Assembly: GCF_900162665.1 (NCBI RefSeq)
Contig: NZ_LT727810.1
Location: 217,067 to 281,066 of the forward strand
Direction: 5' to 3'
DNA from: Oceanobacillus sojae
Lineage (GTDB): Bacteria > Bacillota > Bacilli > Bacillales > Amphibacillaceae
DNA: 64,000 nucleotides
The position numbers and the translations under genes are program-made. Shown in pieces: positions 25,158 to 33,673 of this stretch. Every line of letters begins with the position of its first letter. The first letter of the stretch is position 1. Below the pieces are notes generated by a model. The model was not told where the DNA came from. It saw only the letters and a list, made by a program, of their open reading frames with translations, and made no database searches.

Positions 25158-26101
25158 TTGTTTTAAATAAAGCACCTTACGAGCAAAAAGCAACAAGAGA
25201 AGCCTTTGGTGATGAAATTGCAGAACTGGGAAAAGAAAATAAAGATATTATGGTTGTCGATGCGGATATTGGCGGTTCCTGCAAAACAACGAAATTTATG
25301 AATACGGTTCCTAAGCAGCATGTCAATGTTGGGATTGCAGAGCAAAATGCAGCTGGATTGGCTGCCGGATTATCAACAACCGGTAAAATTCCATTTATCA
25401 GCACATATGCTGTATTCGGATCTTTACGTATGGCCGAGCAGGTTCGTCAAGAAGTCTGTTACCCAAATCTTAATGTGAAAATTGCTTGTTCTCATGGCGG
25501 CTTAACACCGGCAAATGACGGCGGAAGTCATCAGGCAATTGAAGATATGGGGGTATACCGGACGATTCCTAATATGAGAGTCATTATGGGAGCTGATTAT
25601 AACGCTACCCGTAAGCTGGTCAGACAGGCTGCTGAAATTTATGGCCCGGTTTATCTTCGTTTTACCAGAGATAAGGTTCCTGTAATCTATGATGAGAATG
25701 AAGAGTTTGAGATTGGTAAAGCAAAACAATTAAAAGAGGGAAATGATGTAGTGATTATTGCGAACGGGGACACGGTTTGCCTGGCATTAGAGGCGGCAGA
25801 AATTCTTCAAAGCAAGGGTATTTCCGTGAAGCTTTTAGATATGCATACTATAAAGCCGATAGACCGTGAAGCGATTATAGAATGTACGAAAATCGGTAAG
25901 ATTGTGACGGTAGAGGATCATAATATCCTTAACGGATTGGGCAGTGCTGTCAGTGATGTCGTTGCTGAAGAAGGTAACACTAAAGTAAGAAGAATTGGTG
26001 TGCAGGACAGGTTTGGTGAATCCGCACCGTATGAAAAATTATTAGAAATCAATGGAATTACTGTTGAAAATATCGTGAACACAGCAGAGGGATTACTTTA
26101 A
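25154..26101 (+). CDS. Transketolase, C-terminal subunit
   Basis: A 315-residue subunit with the pyrimidine-binding domain (VDADIGGSCKTTKF, NVGIAEQNAAGLAAGLS with the catalytic Glu, ACSHGGLTPANDGGSHQAIED, MRVIMGADYNATRKL) and the C-terminal domain (GKIVTVEDHN). Translation-coupled to the N-terminal subunit through a four-base overlap. A large palindromic repeat and a long hairpin follow before the TRAP genes. Confidence 0.93.
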   Translation: MIVLNKAPYEQKATREAFGDEIAELGKENKDIMVVDADIGGSCKTTKFMNTVPKQHVNVGIAEQNAAGLAAGLSTTGKIPFISTYAVFGSLRMAEQVRQEVCYPNLNVKIACSHGGLTPANDGGSHQAIEDMGVYRTIPNMRVIMGADYNATRKLVRQAAEIYGPVYLRFTRDKVPVIYDENEEFEIGKAKQLKEGNDVVIIANGDTVCLALEAAEILQSKGISVKLLDMHTIKPIDREAIIECTKIGKIVTVEDHNILNGLGSAVSDVVAEEGNTKVRRIGVQDRFGESAPYEKLLEINGITVENIVNTAEGLL

Positions 26102-26116
26102 CCCTTTATAAGTACG

Positions 26117-26263
26117 TGTTCAAAAAGGCCGATAAATAGGACCAAGAAGTTCAAGGCGACTAGCTTTTTACGAACGGAGCGTATGCATTATAATACGTGA
26201 GTATCGGAAAAAGCTAGTCAACGAAGAAATTCGCAGTGTCATCTTTATTGGACTTTTTGAACA
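26117..26263. repeat. 147-bp palindromic intergenic repeat element
   Basis: The ends TGTTCAAAAAGGCCGATAAA (26117-26136) and TTTATTGGACTTTTTGAACA (26244-26263) are inverted copies with 2 mismatches. Inside, GACTAGCTTTTTACGA (26158-26173) is mirrored by TCGGAAAAAGCTAGTC (26204-26219) with one mismatch. The layout, a non-coding palindrome with actttttgaaca ends, resembles dispersed repeats that I recall from Bacillaceae genomes; this naming is from memory and not checked. Confidence 0.75.
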
Positions 26264-26287
26264 TCCTTTATAACAGAGAGTAAATAG

Positions 26288-26403
26288 AATGTGCTTATCT
26301 GCATTGTTAAAATAACAATCTATCTTCATCGTAAAATGGATTGCTGATATCTGTTTGAAAATGTCTTGCTGAGGATGAAGATAGATTACAGAATAAGCAC
26401 ATT
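26288..26403 (+). terminator. Long stem structure between transketolase and TRAP genes
   Basis: AATGTGCTTAT (26288-26298) pairs with ATAAGCACATT (26393-26403), and inside it AATCTATCTTCATC (26317-26330) pairs perfectly with GATGAAGATAGATT (26374-26387). A T-rich tail (TTATTTTG) follows. It may end the transketolase transcript or be a leader element of the TRAP genes. No more than these two structures is seen in the 364-base gap. Confidence 0.6.
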
Positions 26404-26465
26404 TTATTTTGTGATGAAAGTAATAAAAACTTTAAATTGCTTGAACAGGAGATGGGGGTAAAGAA

Positions 26466-27464
26466 GTGAAAATAGTTCGAAATATAACGGTTTTTGCCAT
26501 TGTTGCTTTAGCTGTAGGAATTGTTGTTTCATTTTTTACGACGAGTAATGCTTTGACAGATGATACGATTACGATTCGGTTTGGACATGATGCTGCCGAG
26601 ACAAATGAAAGACATACTGCAGTGATGCATTTTAAAGAACTAGTAGAAGAAAGATCCGGAGGGCATATGGAAGTACTTGTCTATCCGAATAACCAGCTAG
26701 GGTCAGAGTCTGAGATGGTTGAAAGCGTTTCATTAAATGATTTACAGATGGTAGCAGCGAGTGCATACAGCCAGTATAATCCGCAAATTAGTGTGCTTGA
26801 GCTTCCGTATCTATTTGAAACGCATCAACAGGCCTGGGACGCAATGGATGGTGAGGTAGGGAGATTAGCAGCTGAACCATTGTTAGAGGATAATTTGAGA
26901 ATCATTGCTTACTTTGAAAACGGTTTCCGTCATATTACGGCAAATAAACCGATTAAAGAACCTGCTGATTTAAGAGGGGTAAAAATTAGAACCCCAGAGT
27001 TTCCAATATCTTTAAGAACATTTACAGCTTTTGGAGGAAATCCGACACCGATGTCCTTTGGTGAAGTGTACATGGGCTTGCAGCAAGGAACAATTGATGC
27101 GCAGGAGAATCCTGTGGCAAACACTTACGCCAATAAATTAAATGAGGTTCAGGATTACCTCATTCTTACAGGCCATCAATATTCACCTCTTCCAGTCGCA
27201 ATTGGCGAAGAGTTTTGGCAGTCATTAACGCCGGAGGAACAGCAGATTATTGAAGAAAGTGCATCAGAGACTGCTCAATTCCATCGTGATTTATTACAGG
27301 AAAACGAAGCAAAAATGATTGAAGATTTAAAGGAACAAGGTATGACAGTAATTGAGGATCCAGATGTGGAAGCATTTAAAGAAGCGGGCGAGCCGGTTTA
27401 TGAGCAGTTTAGAAAAAGCTATGGAAGCGAACTCTTAGATCAGATTTTAGAGGCGACAGAGTAG
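26466..27464 (+). CDS. TRAP transporter substrate-binding protein (DctP family)
   Basis: A 332-residue extracytoplasmic receptor. Residues 5-30 form an N-terminal hydrophobic export segment without a lipobox Cys. The binding domain shows IRFGHDAAETNERH, QLGSESEMVESV, ITANKPIKEPADLRGVKIRTPE and PMSFGEVYMGLQQGTIDAQENPVANTYANKL; the Arg of KIRTPE binds the carboxylate of the ligand in this family. It therefore probably imports an organic acid or sugar acid. GTG start after a G-rich binding site. It starts a DctP-DctQ-DctM operon. Confidence 0.93.
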   Translation: MKIVRNITVFAIVALAVGIVVSFFTTSNALTDDTITIRFGHDAAETNERHTAVMHFKELVEERSGGHMEVLVYPNNQLGSESEMVESVSLNDLQMVAASAYSQYNPQISVLELPYLFETHQQAWDAMDGEVGRLAAEPLLEDNLRIIAYFENGFRHITANKPIKEPADLRGVKIRTPEFPISLRTFTAFGGNPTPMSFGEVYMGLQQGTIDAQENPVANTYANKLNEVQDYLILTGHQYSPLPVAIGEEFWQSLTPEEQQIIEESASETAQFHRDLLQENEAKMIEDLKEQGMTVIEDPDVEAFKEAGEPVYEQFRKSYGSELLDQILEATE

Positions 27465-27479
27465 GGTGAGGGGGAAATC

Positions 27480-28019
27480 ATGAAAATACTAAATTGGTTG
27501 GATGAGCATTTGGAAGAATATATTCTTGTCTTTTTAAGCGCTTTTACAGTAGTTGTTATTTTTCTGCAGGTAGTCATGCGTTATGTTTTCGGAAACTCGC
27601 TGGCCTGGTCTGAGGAAATCGCCAGATATGCATTTATTTGGCTGATTTATGTTGGGGTAAGCTATGGAGTGAAGCGGAATAAGCATTTAGGGGTAGATGC
27701 TTTATCAATGCTTTTTCAGCGAAAAGGAAGATTAATCATCGCTATGATTGCTAATATTTCTTTTTTTATCTTCGCATTAGTAATGACTTATTATGGGATT
27801 GATATTGTTGCCAGAGTGACAAGGACATCGGCTGCATTACAAATCCCGCTATTCTGGGTATACCTGGCTCCGGTTGTCGGTATGATTTTAACTTCCATTC
27901 GTTTGCTGCAAAATATGGCATACGACTTAAAAGATTATCGATCTGTTAAGCGGAACGAGGACTTTAAGAATCTGGACAGAAAAGAGTCCTTAGCGAGTCA
28001 GGAGGAGAAAACAGTATGA
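27480..28019 (+). CDS. TRAP transporter small membrane subunit (DctQ family)
   Basis: A 179-residue protein with four hydrophobic segments and the family marks YVFGNSLAWSEEIARYAFIWLIYVGVSYGVKRNKHLGVD. It bridges the receptor and the large DctM subunit. GAGGGGGAA precedes the ATG and its stop overlaps the DctM start by four bases. Confidence 0.93.
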   Translation: MKILNWLDEHLEEYILVFLSAFTVVVIFLQVVMRYVFGNSLAWSEEIARYAFIWLIYVGVSYGVKRNKHLGVDALSMLFQRKGRLIIAMIANISFFIFALVMTYYGIDIVARVTRTSAALQIPLFWVYLAPVVGMILTSIRLLQNMAYDLKDYRSVKRNEDFKNLDRKESLASQEEKTV

Positions 28020-29284
28020 CACCGTTTATTTTATTTGGCACCTTCTTTTTATTTATGGCGCTTACTGTACCTATCGGGATTGCATTGGGGATTGCCGGCC
28101 TTGTTACAGCAATGTATTCGGCAAATATATCTATTACTTTCCTGTCGCAGGGTTTAATTACATCTACAGATAACTTTGCTTTAATGGCCATTCCGTTCTT
28201 TATACTTGCCGGAGAAATAATGGGAAAAGGCGGAATATCCAATCGTTTATTTGATTTAGCGAATGTCTTTGTCGGCCGATTTACCGGCGGCTTTGCAATG
28301 GCGGCTGTTATAACTTCCATGTTTTTTGCGGCTATCTCCGGCTCTGGTCCGGCTACAGTTGCAGCAATTGGAGGTATTATGATCCCGGCAATGGTTGCGG
28401 AAGGATATGATAAAAAGTTTGCTACAGCATTAATTGCAGCGGCAGGTTCATTAGGAATTATTATCCCTCCAAGTATACCGATGGTTCTCTACGGTATATC
28501 AGCTAATGAATCAATTGGAGATTTATTTCTTGGCGGAATTATTCCGGGATTAGTGATTGGCGCATTAATTCTGGTATGGGCATTTATCTATTCGAAAAAG
28601 AAAGGCTATGTTGGCACTGGGGAATCATTCAGCTTCAAAAAATTATTCCAGGCTCTTAATAAAGCGAAGTGGTCTTTACTTGTACCAATTATTATCTTAG
28701 GCGGTATTTATGGAGGTATTTTTACACCGACAGAAGCGGCAGTAATTGCTGTAGTTTATGCTTTGTTTGTAAGTATGTTCCTGCATAAGTCCATCAAGTT
28801 TAAAGACCTGCATGTCATTTTCAGAAATGCTGCATTAAGTTCAGTAGCAATATTAATTATTATTGGAACAGCAAACGCGTTTGGAACGATTCTATCGATG
28901 GAGAGAATTCCACAGGCATTTGCAGAAGGATTCTTATCTGTTTCTGAAAATAGTATTGTAATTATCATTATGATTATTATTATGCTGTTAATCATTGGCT
29001 GCTTTATTGATACATCTGCAGCAGTTATTATCTTTACTCCAATTTTATATCCAGTGGCATTAGAAATTGGCATGAATCCGATTCATTTTGGAATTGTCAT
29101 AATCGTTACACTGGCAATCGGATTTATCACACCGCCATTAGGAGTGAATTTATTTGTGGGATCAGGACTGTCGGGCTTAAGTATGCCGGTTCTGGCAAGA
29201 GCAGTAGTACCGTTCTTCTTTGTCATTTTGCTCGGTCTGGCTTTGATTGCCGTGATACCACAGTTGACATTACTATTCTTATAA
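28016..29284 (+). CDS. TRAP transporter large membrane subunit (DctM family)
   Basis: A 422-residue sodium- or proton-coupled permease with about 11-12 hydrophobic segments. Conserved: ALMAIPFFILAGEIMGKGGIS, GSGPATVAAIGGIMIPAM, LGIIIPPSIPMVLYGISANESIGDLFLGGIIPG and GFITPPLGVNLFV. Completes the TRAP system. The SDR gene follows after 70 bases with its own AGGAGG. Confidence 0.95.
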   Translation: MTPFILFGTFFLFMALTVPIGIALGIAGLVTAMYSANISITFLSQGLITSTDNFALMAIPFFILAGEIMGKGGISNRLFDLANVFVGRFTGGFAMAAVITSMFFAAISGSGPATVAAIGGIMIPAMVAEGYDKKFATALIAAAGSLGIIIPPSIPMVLYGISANESIGDLFLGGIIPGLVIGALILVWAFIYSKKKGYVGTGESFSFKKLFQALNKAKWSLLVPIIILGGIYGGIFTPTEAAVIAVVYALFVSMFLHKSIKFKDLHVIFRNAALSSVAILIIIGTANAFGTILSMERIPQAFAEGFLSVSENSIVIIIMIIIMLLIIGCFIDTSAAVIIFTPILYPVALEIGMNPIHFGIVIIVTLAIGFITPPLGVNLFVGSGLSGLSMPVLARAVVPFFFVILLGLALIAVIPQLTLLFL

Positions 29285-29354
29285 CCTATTAGGCTATATC
29301 AATAAAAAATAAAATTTAGCAACGTATGAAGCGTTAAAAGCAGGAGGAAAAAAC

Positions 29355-30113
29355 ATGTTTAAATTAAATGATAAAGTAGCAATTGTAACAGGAAGCGGAT
29401 CATTAAAAGGAATTGGCAGAGATATCGCCCTCAAATTGGCAGAGCAGGGGGCATCAATTGTCGTCGCTGATTTAAATGTGGAAGGTATTCAGGATACAGT
29501 GAAGGCTGTTGAAAATACTGGAGCAAAAGCGTTAGGTGTAGAGCTTAATGTAACGAGCAAGGAATCTGTGGATGCGATGATTGAAAAAGTATTATCAGAA
29601 TTCGACCGCATTGATATTCTAGTAAATAATGCAGGTATCTCACAAAAAGTAACAGTAGAGGATATGACTTTAGAAGATATGCAGCGAATTTTCAGTGTGA
29701 ATATGTTTGGATTGTTCCTCTGCTCACAGGCAGTATTAAAGCCAATGAAAGAACAGCATTTTGGCCGTATTATCAATCTTTCCTCTGTATCTGCGAAAAG
29801 AGGAGGCGGTGTCTTTGGCGGAGCGCATTATTCAGCTTCCAAAGCAGCTGTACTGGGATTCGCTAAAAACCTTGCAAGAGAAGTTGCAACAGATGGTATT
29901 ACAGTGAACTCTGTAGCGCCTGGTCTGGTTAATACAGAAATTTGGAAGTCACTTCCTGAAGCAGATGCAGCAAAAGTAATTGATGGAATTCCTCTTGGAC
30001 GCCCGGGAGAAACAAGTGAAATTGCATCTACCATTGCTTTCCTGGCATCTGATGAAGCATCTTATATTACGGGTGAGGATATTGATATTAATGGCGGGTC
30101 GCATATGGATTAA
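29355..30113 (+). CDS. Short-chain dehydrogenase/reductase downstream of the TRAP genes
   Basis: A classical SDR, 252 residues: TGSGSLKGIGRDIA cofactor loop with an inserted Leu-Lys, VVADLN (acidic residue, NAD-type), NNAGISQK, and catalytic Ser/Tyr/Lys in NLSSVSAKRGGGVFGGAHYSASKAAV. Probably oxidises or reduces the compound imported by the TRAP system before or after the transketolase step. A terminator ends the unit. Confidence 0.92.
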   Translation: MFKLNDKVAIVTGSGSLKGIGRDIALKLAEQGASIVVADLNVEGIQDTVKAVENTGAKALGVELNVTSKESVDAMIEKVLSEFDRIDILVNNAGISQKVTVEDMTLEDMQRIFSVNMFGLFLCSQAVLKPMKEQHFGRIINLSSVSAKRGGGVFGGAHYSASKAAVLGFAKNLAREVATDGITVNSVAPGLVNTEIWKSLPEADAAKVIDGIPLGRPGETSEIASTIAFLASDEASYITGEDIDINGGSHMD

Positions 30114-30131
30114 TTAATAAATGGAAAAGAT

Positions 30132-30167
30132 ACGGCATCTTCTTTGAGTAGAGGATGCCGTGTTTTT
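30132..30167 (+). terminator. Intrinsic terminator of the TRAP/SDR operon
   Basis: ACGGCATCTTCT (30132-30143) and AGAGGATGCCGT (30150-30161) form a 12-bp stem with one G-U pair, then GTTTTTG. Confidence 0.9.
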
Positions 30168-30301
30168 GTGGATGAATTAATGGTAATGATTTCATAATAA
30201 GTAAAAACGATTCGTTCTTTTAAATTTAAAATGATATACTTAAATAAGCAGAAAATAATGTGAATTTTATTAGCTACATATGGTTTGAGGAGGAAAATAA
30301 A

Positions 30302-31429
30302 GTGAAAACAATTGTTGTTGGTACAGGAATTGCCGGTGCAAGTGCAGCGTATTATTTAGTAAAACAAGGCGTTGAAGTTATTATGGTAGACCGCCCGGAA
30401 GAAGGGAAAGCAACCTCTGCAGGAGCCGGGATTATCTGTCCTTGGATTTCGCATGTGGAAGATTCCGATTGGTATGCAATTGCAAAAGGCGGGGCGCTAT
30501 ATTACCCTGAATTGATAGAACAATTGAAAAAAGATGGGGAAACAGATACAGGTTATAAGAAGGTTGGCGCGATAAGTGTCAGTAATAATTCACCTGAGTT
30601 AGATGAGATTGAGCGTCAGGTTCGCGAAAAGCAGCAGGAAGCTCCAGAGCTTGGAGAGATTGAAAGATTAGATCATAAAGAAGCGAAAAAAAGATTTCCG
30701 GCATTATCGGATGATTTAGAAGGAGTCTATGTATCAGGAGCTGCCCGAATGGACGGCAGATTACTGCGCGAATCTATGAAACGGGCGGCTATAAAAAATG
30801 GCGCACGATTTATTGAGGGTGAAGCAGTCCTAATAGTCGAAAATCAAAAGGTGTCCGGCGTACATGTAAATGGAGAGGATATAATTGCAGATAATGTATT
30901 GTCGGCCACAGGAGCTTGGGCGCCGGAGCAACTAAAGCCGTTAGGAATAGATTTGGCTATTGAACCGCAACGGGGACAAATTGCGCATATTTCCCTCCCG
31001 GGTCAGGATACGGCTGATTGGCCGGTTATACTGCCGCAGTCGAGTCATTATATGCTGGCATTTGATGATTCGAGAATTGTTGCCGGGGCAACAAGAGAGG
31101 ATGGCTCAGGATTTGATTATCGCTTGACCGCCGGCGGTGTTAACCATGTCTTAGAAGCTGCTCTGGATGTAGCTTCTGGATTAGAGGATGGAACACTGAA
31201 AGAGGTGCGGATTGGATTCCGGCCGATGAGCAAGGATGGATTACCTTTAATTGGATCGATGAATGAGGTTGAAAATCTTTATATAGTGAATGGGCTCGGC
31301 CGTTCCGGATTAACGATGGGCCCATATGCCGGGAAGCTGGCAGCAAAGCAGATTTTAAATGAAGATATGGAGCTGGATATGGATCCTTATAAACCTGACC
31401 GGGCTATTTCGAAATCTGTGACGAATTAA
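30302..31429 (+). CDS. FAD-dependent oxidoreductase (DAO / glycine oxidase-like)
   Basis: A 375-residue flavoprotein. N-terminal Rossmann motif VVGTGIAGASAAYYLVKQGVEVIMVDR and a GATSAG-like loop (KATSAGAGIICPW); NGLGRSGLTMGP near the C-terminus closes the FAD site. DAO-family enzymes oxidise C-N bonds of D-amino acids, glycine or related amines. GTG 30302 is taken as start because GAGGAGG lies just upstream. It lies between two strong terminators, so it is expressed alone; any link with the TRAP locus is only position. Confidence 0.88.
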   Translation: MKTIVVGTGIAGASAAYYLVKQGVEVIMVDRPEEGKATSAGAGIICPWISHVEDSDWYAIAKGGALYYPELIEQLKKDGETDTGYKKVGAISVSNNSPELDEIERQVREKQQEAPELGEIERLDHKEAKKRFPALSDDLEGVYVSGAARMDGRLLRESMKRAAIKNGARFIEGEAVLIVENQKVSGVHVNGEDIIADNVLSATGAWAPEQLKPLGIDLAIEPQRGQIAHISLPGQDTADWPVILPQSSHYMLAFDDSRIVAGATREDGSGFDYRLTAGGVNHVLEAALDVASGLEDGTLKEVRIGFRPMSKDGLPLIGSMNEVENLYIVNGLGRSGLTMGPYAGKLAAKQILNEDMELDMDPYKPDRAISKSVTN

Positions 31430-31435
31430 ATAATA

Positions 31436-31487
31436 AAAAGAACCGCTTCGCAATCTCACTTTAAAAAGATTGCGAAGCGGTTCTTTT
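31436..31487. terminator. Perfect bidirectional terminator between convergent genes
   Basis: A 21-bp perfect stem: 31436-31456 (starts AAAAGAACCGC) pairs with 31467-31487 (ends GCGGTTCTTTT), loop of 10. It serves the flavoprotein on the plus strand and the lipoprotein on the minus strand. Confidence 0.93.
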
Positions 31488-31559
31488 GTTCTTCATATAT
31501 TTTTATAAGAACTGACCATATGTTAGCTGACGTATTGTCTGTGGCAGATTATCTATAAA

Positions 31560-32270
31560 TCAAGACGTTTCTTCCATCACTTCGTCAGGTACCTCTATTT
31601 CATCGATATCATTTATGTCATCATAATTGACCTGAATATTTATATTTACAGTGCCAGTCTCATTCTCAACAGAGAGGTTATATTCTAAACCCTCAATATA
31701 GTAATCAGACTTGTTTACTTCAAAGGTAAAATCCAAAGACATATCCTCATCAGCGATATCGCCGCCGCCCAATAATATATTGAATGGACCTTCAAATGCT
31801 TCATAAATTTCACGCTCAAAGCCCTCATAACTAAAGGTATATGTTCCGCCTTCGGAATCGAATTCAGCATAGTCAATTACATTTTCCAGAATAGAAACAA
31901 CATCTTTATAGGAAGGGGTGAATAGAGGTTCGTCATCTTCTGCTTCTCTCTTGACCCAGGGGCTGCCCTCTTCTTGCGTATAAATTTCATCATTTACACG
32001 GTAAGTATTGACAGATGTTTCCTCGCCGTCTTCTTCAACAGTTAAAACTTGATGCAGGGCAGCAGGATCTTCTGTTAAATTTACTTCTATATTATGACTG
32101 ATCGTCCTTGCGACATCAGATGTATTAATATTAAAATTCGCTGCATATTGATTGACGTCACGGTGAGAACTCAGTACATTTTCAACAATCTCTTCTTCAC
32201 TTGCCTCCTGAGAACAGGCGGTTAAAAAGAAAAACAGAGAAACAGCAAGCAAAGCGCATATTTTCTTCAC
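31560..32270 (-). CDS. Lipoprotein of unknown function
   Basis: A 236-residue exported protein: signal peptide with lipobox Leu-Thr-Ala-Cys (residues 16-19), then a beta-rich, acidic domain with repeated short strands, of the LolA/LppX-like lipoprotein type (DUF6612-like pattern EIVENVLSSHRDVNQYAANFNI...). Proteins of this shape are often extracytoplasmic lipid- or hydrophobe-binding; function not known here. Monocistronic, with the shared terminator at its 3' end. Confidence 0.8.
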   Translation of the reverse strand: MKKICALLAVSLFFFLTACSQEASEEEIVENVLSSHRDVNQYAANFNINTSDVARTISHNIEVNLTEDPAALHQVLTVEEDGEETSVNTYRVNDEIYTQEEGSPWVKREAEDDEPLFTPSYKDVVSILENVIDYAEFDSEGGTYTFSYEGFEREIYEAFEGPFNILLGGGDIADEDMSLDFTFEVNKSDYYIEGLEYNLSVENETGTVNINIQVNYDDINDIDEIEVPDEVMEETS

Positions 32271-32427
32271 ATTTTCACCACCTTTCCTAAGTTTTTGGGT
32301 AAATCATCATGCACTCTATTTAATAGTCTATATCATTCATGACGGTTTTGTAAATTGGGTACAGCATAGAAATATATGCAATTATTTACTTGTTTTTGGA
32401 AAATTTTTCTTCTCTTTCTCAAAAAAA

Positions 32428-32458
32428 GAAAAGCGAGCCGTGGTCAGACTCCCTTTTC
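32428..32458 (-). terminator. Terminator overlapping the end of the TetR gene
   Basis: Read on the minus strand GAAAAGGGAG (32458-32449) pairs with CTCGCTTTTC (32437-32428), one mismatch, followed by TTTTTTT. It includes the stop codon of the regulator gene. Confidence 0.7.
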
Positions 32459-33328
32459 TTCCTCTATTAATTGCATAAAAAGTATTTGAATATATCTTCC
32501 TTTATCCTCTATATCTGTATCCTGTACAGCGTTCTGGTAGGAGGAAATGACACTTTCCATCAGGAGAAGATCTGGGGTGTCGGATGTAAGCTGGTCTAAT
32601 AAAAACTTCTGGTAGTATGCTAATTTTTTATTTTTCAGCTTCTTCACATTCGGTTCTAAATCAATCAGTACTTGCTGCAATTGCTTTTTGATATTTTTAT
32701 CCTCTGTATTCTTTTTTTGCTGATAAGGCAGAAAATAATCTTCTTTTAAAAATGGCTGCTGTCCGCCAGTTTGTTCGATTTTTTGGAGAGAGAAGTAAAT
32801 CGTCTCTTCAATTGGAACTTCTGTTTTACCGAGGTCCATTAAAACTTTTGAGGTTAAATGGATTGTGCCGAAGCAGGTGACTGCATCATCGTAGGATTGT
32901 TTGCGCCGGTCTTCACCAAATACCTCGCAAATTCGCTCTGCCATCCAGCAGACTTCCTTCAGATATTGCTGGTTCAAAAATTCTTTTAATTCCTGGTGTG
33001 CTGTATCTGTGCTGGTCAAAGAAGCAAATAATGCCATTAGATTATGTTTTTTATCAATATGAAAACGGGCAGCAATCTGCTTTACAAAAACATGTTTATC
33101 TGAAGCGGATTTTCCAATAGACAGCTGCTGCCTATTGTAAATTACTTCTTCTTTAATAAAGGACAAGATAGCCATTAAGCATTCCGTTTTAGATGAAAAA
33201 TAATTATAAAATGTTCCTTTGGATATATTGGCAGCATCCAATATATCCTGAATCGAAGTGACAGAGAATCCTTTTTTTATAAAAAGTATTTGTGCAGCTT
33301 CGATAATTTGTTGCTTTTTTTTATTCAT
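32444..33328 (-). CDS. TetR-family transcriptional regulator
   Basis: A 294-residue regulator; the N-terminal TetR HTH is clear (KQQIIEAAQILFIKKGFSVTSIQDILDAANISKGTFYNYFSSKTECL). The C-terminal domain is longer than usual and binds an unknown ligand. It is divergent from an MFS drug exporter gene, the classical arrangement for a local repressor released by a toxic substrate. Confidence 0.92.
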   Translation of the reverse strand: MNKKKQQIIEAAQILFIKKGFSVTSIQDILDAANISKGTFYNYFSSKTECLMAILSFIKEEVIYNRQQLSIGKSASDKHVFVKQIAARFHIDKKHNLMALFASLTSTDTAHQELKEFLNQQYLKEVCWMAERICEVFGEDRRKQSYDDAVTCFGTIHLTSKVLMDLGKTEVPIEETIYFSLQKIEQTGGQQPFLKEDYFLPYQQKKNTEDKNIKKQLQQVLIDLEPNVKKLKNKKLAYYQKFLLDQLTSDTPDLLLMESVISSYQNAVQDTDIEDKGRYIQILFMQLIEEEKGV

Positions 33329-33385
33329 ATAACCGTCCCTTTATATAATTTTAAGAAAAATAGAACTGGAGTACAATATTAATAT

Positions 33386-33466
33386 TAGTCCATATCTATT
33401 GATATATCAACATTTGAAAATTGATGAAAAGTTTTCCTTGCATTTATTGGACTACAGGTATAAAAT
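33386..33466 (+). promoter_or_regulatory. Promoter and operator candidates between tetR-like and MFS genes
   Basis: TTGCAT (33438-33443) and TAAAAT (33461-33466) are 17 bases apart. TGGACTA (33448-33454), inside the promoter spacer, is mirrored by TAGTCCA (33386-33392); TTGATATATCAA (33399-33410) is a perfect palindrome between them. Either could bind the TetR protein. The rest of the 345-base gap is AT-rich without other clear signals, leaving a leader of about 200 bases before the MFS gene. Confidence 0.4.
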
Positions 33467-33673
33467 AGTTAAGTCTTTAAGAGACATAAAAAATAAGGAA
33501 GTTTTTTAAGCTCTGTAAGATGATATTTTTTGCACTTCAGGAAAGCATAAAAGGAAGGCAAGGAAGTATTTCAGCACAGAAAAAAATGTAACATACCAAG
33601 TAGAAAAATAATCATTTCTCTGAAAGGCGGGGAAATGTAATTTTTTTCTGAGGAAAGAAAGCGAGGGTCTATA

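Noticed and set aside
24321..29284. Sulfo-transketolase (sulfoquinovose) or apiose pathway
   Set aside because: Both need an isomerase and/or sugar kinase, and the sulfo route also needs a sulfolactaldehyde enzyme; none is present, and split transketolases are common in Firmicutes.
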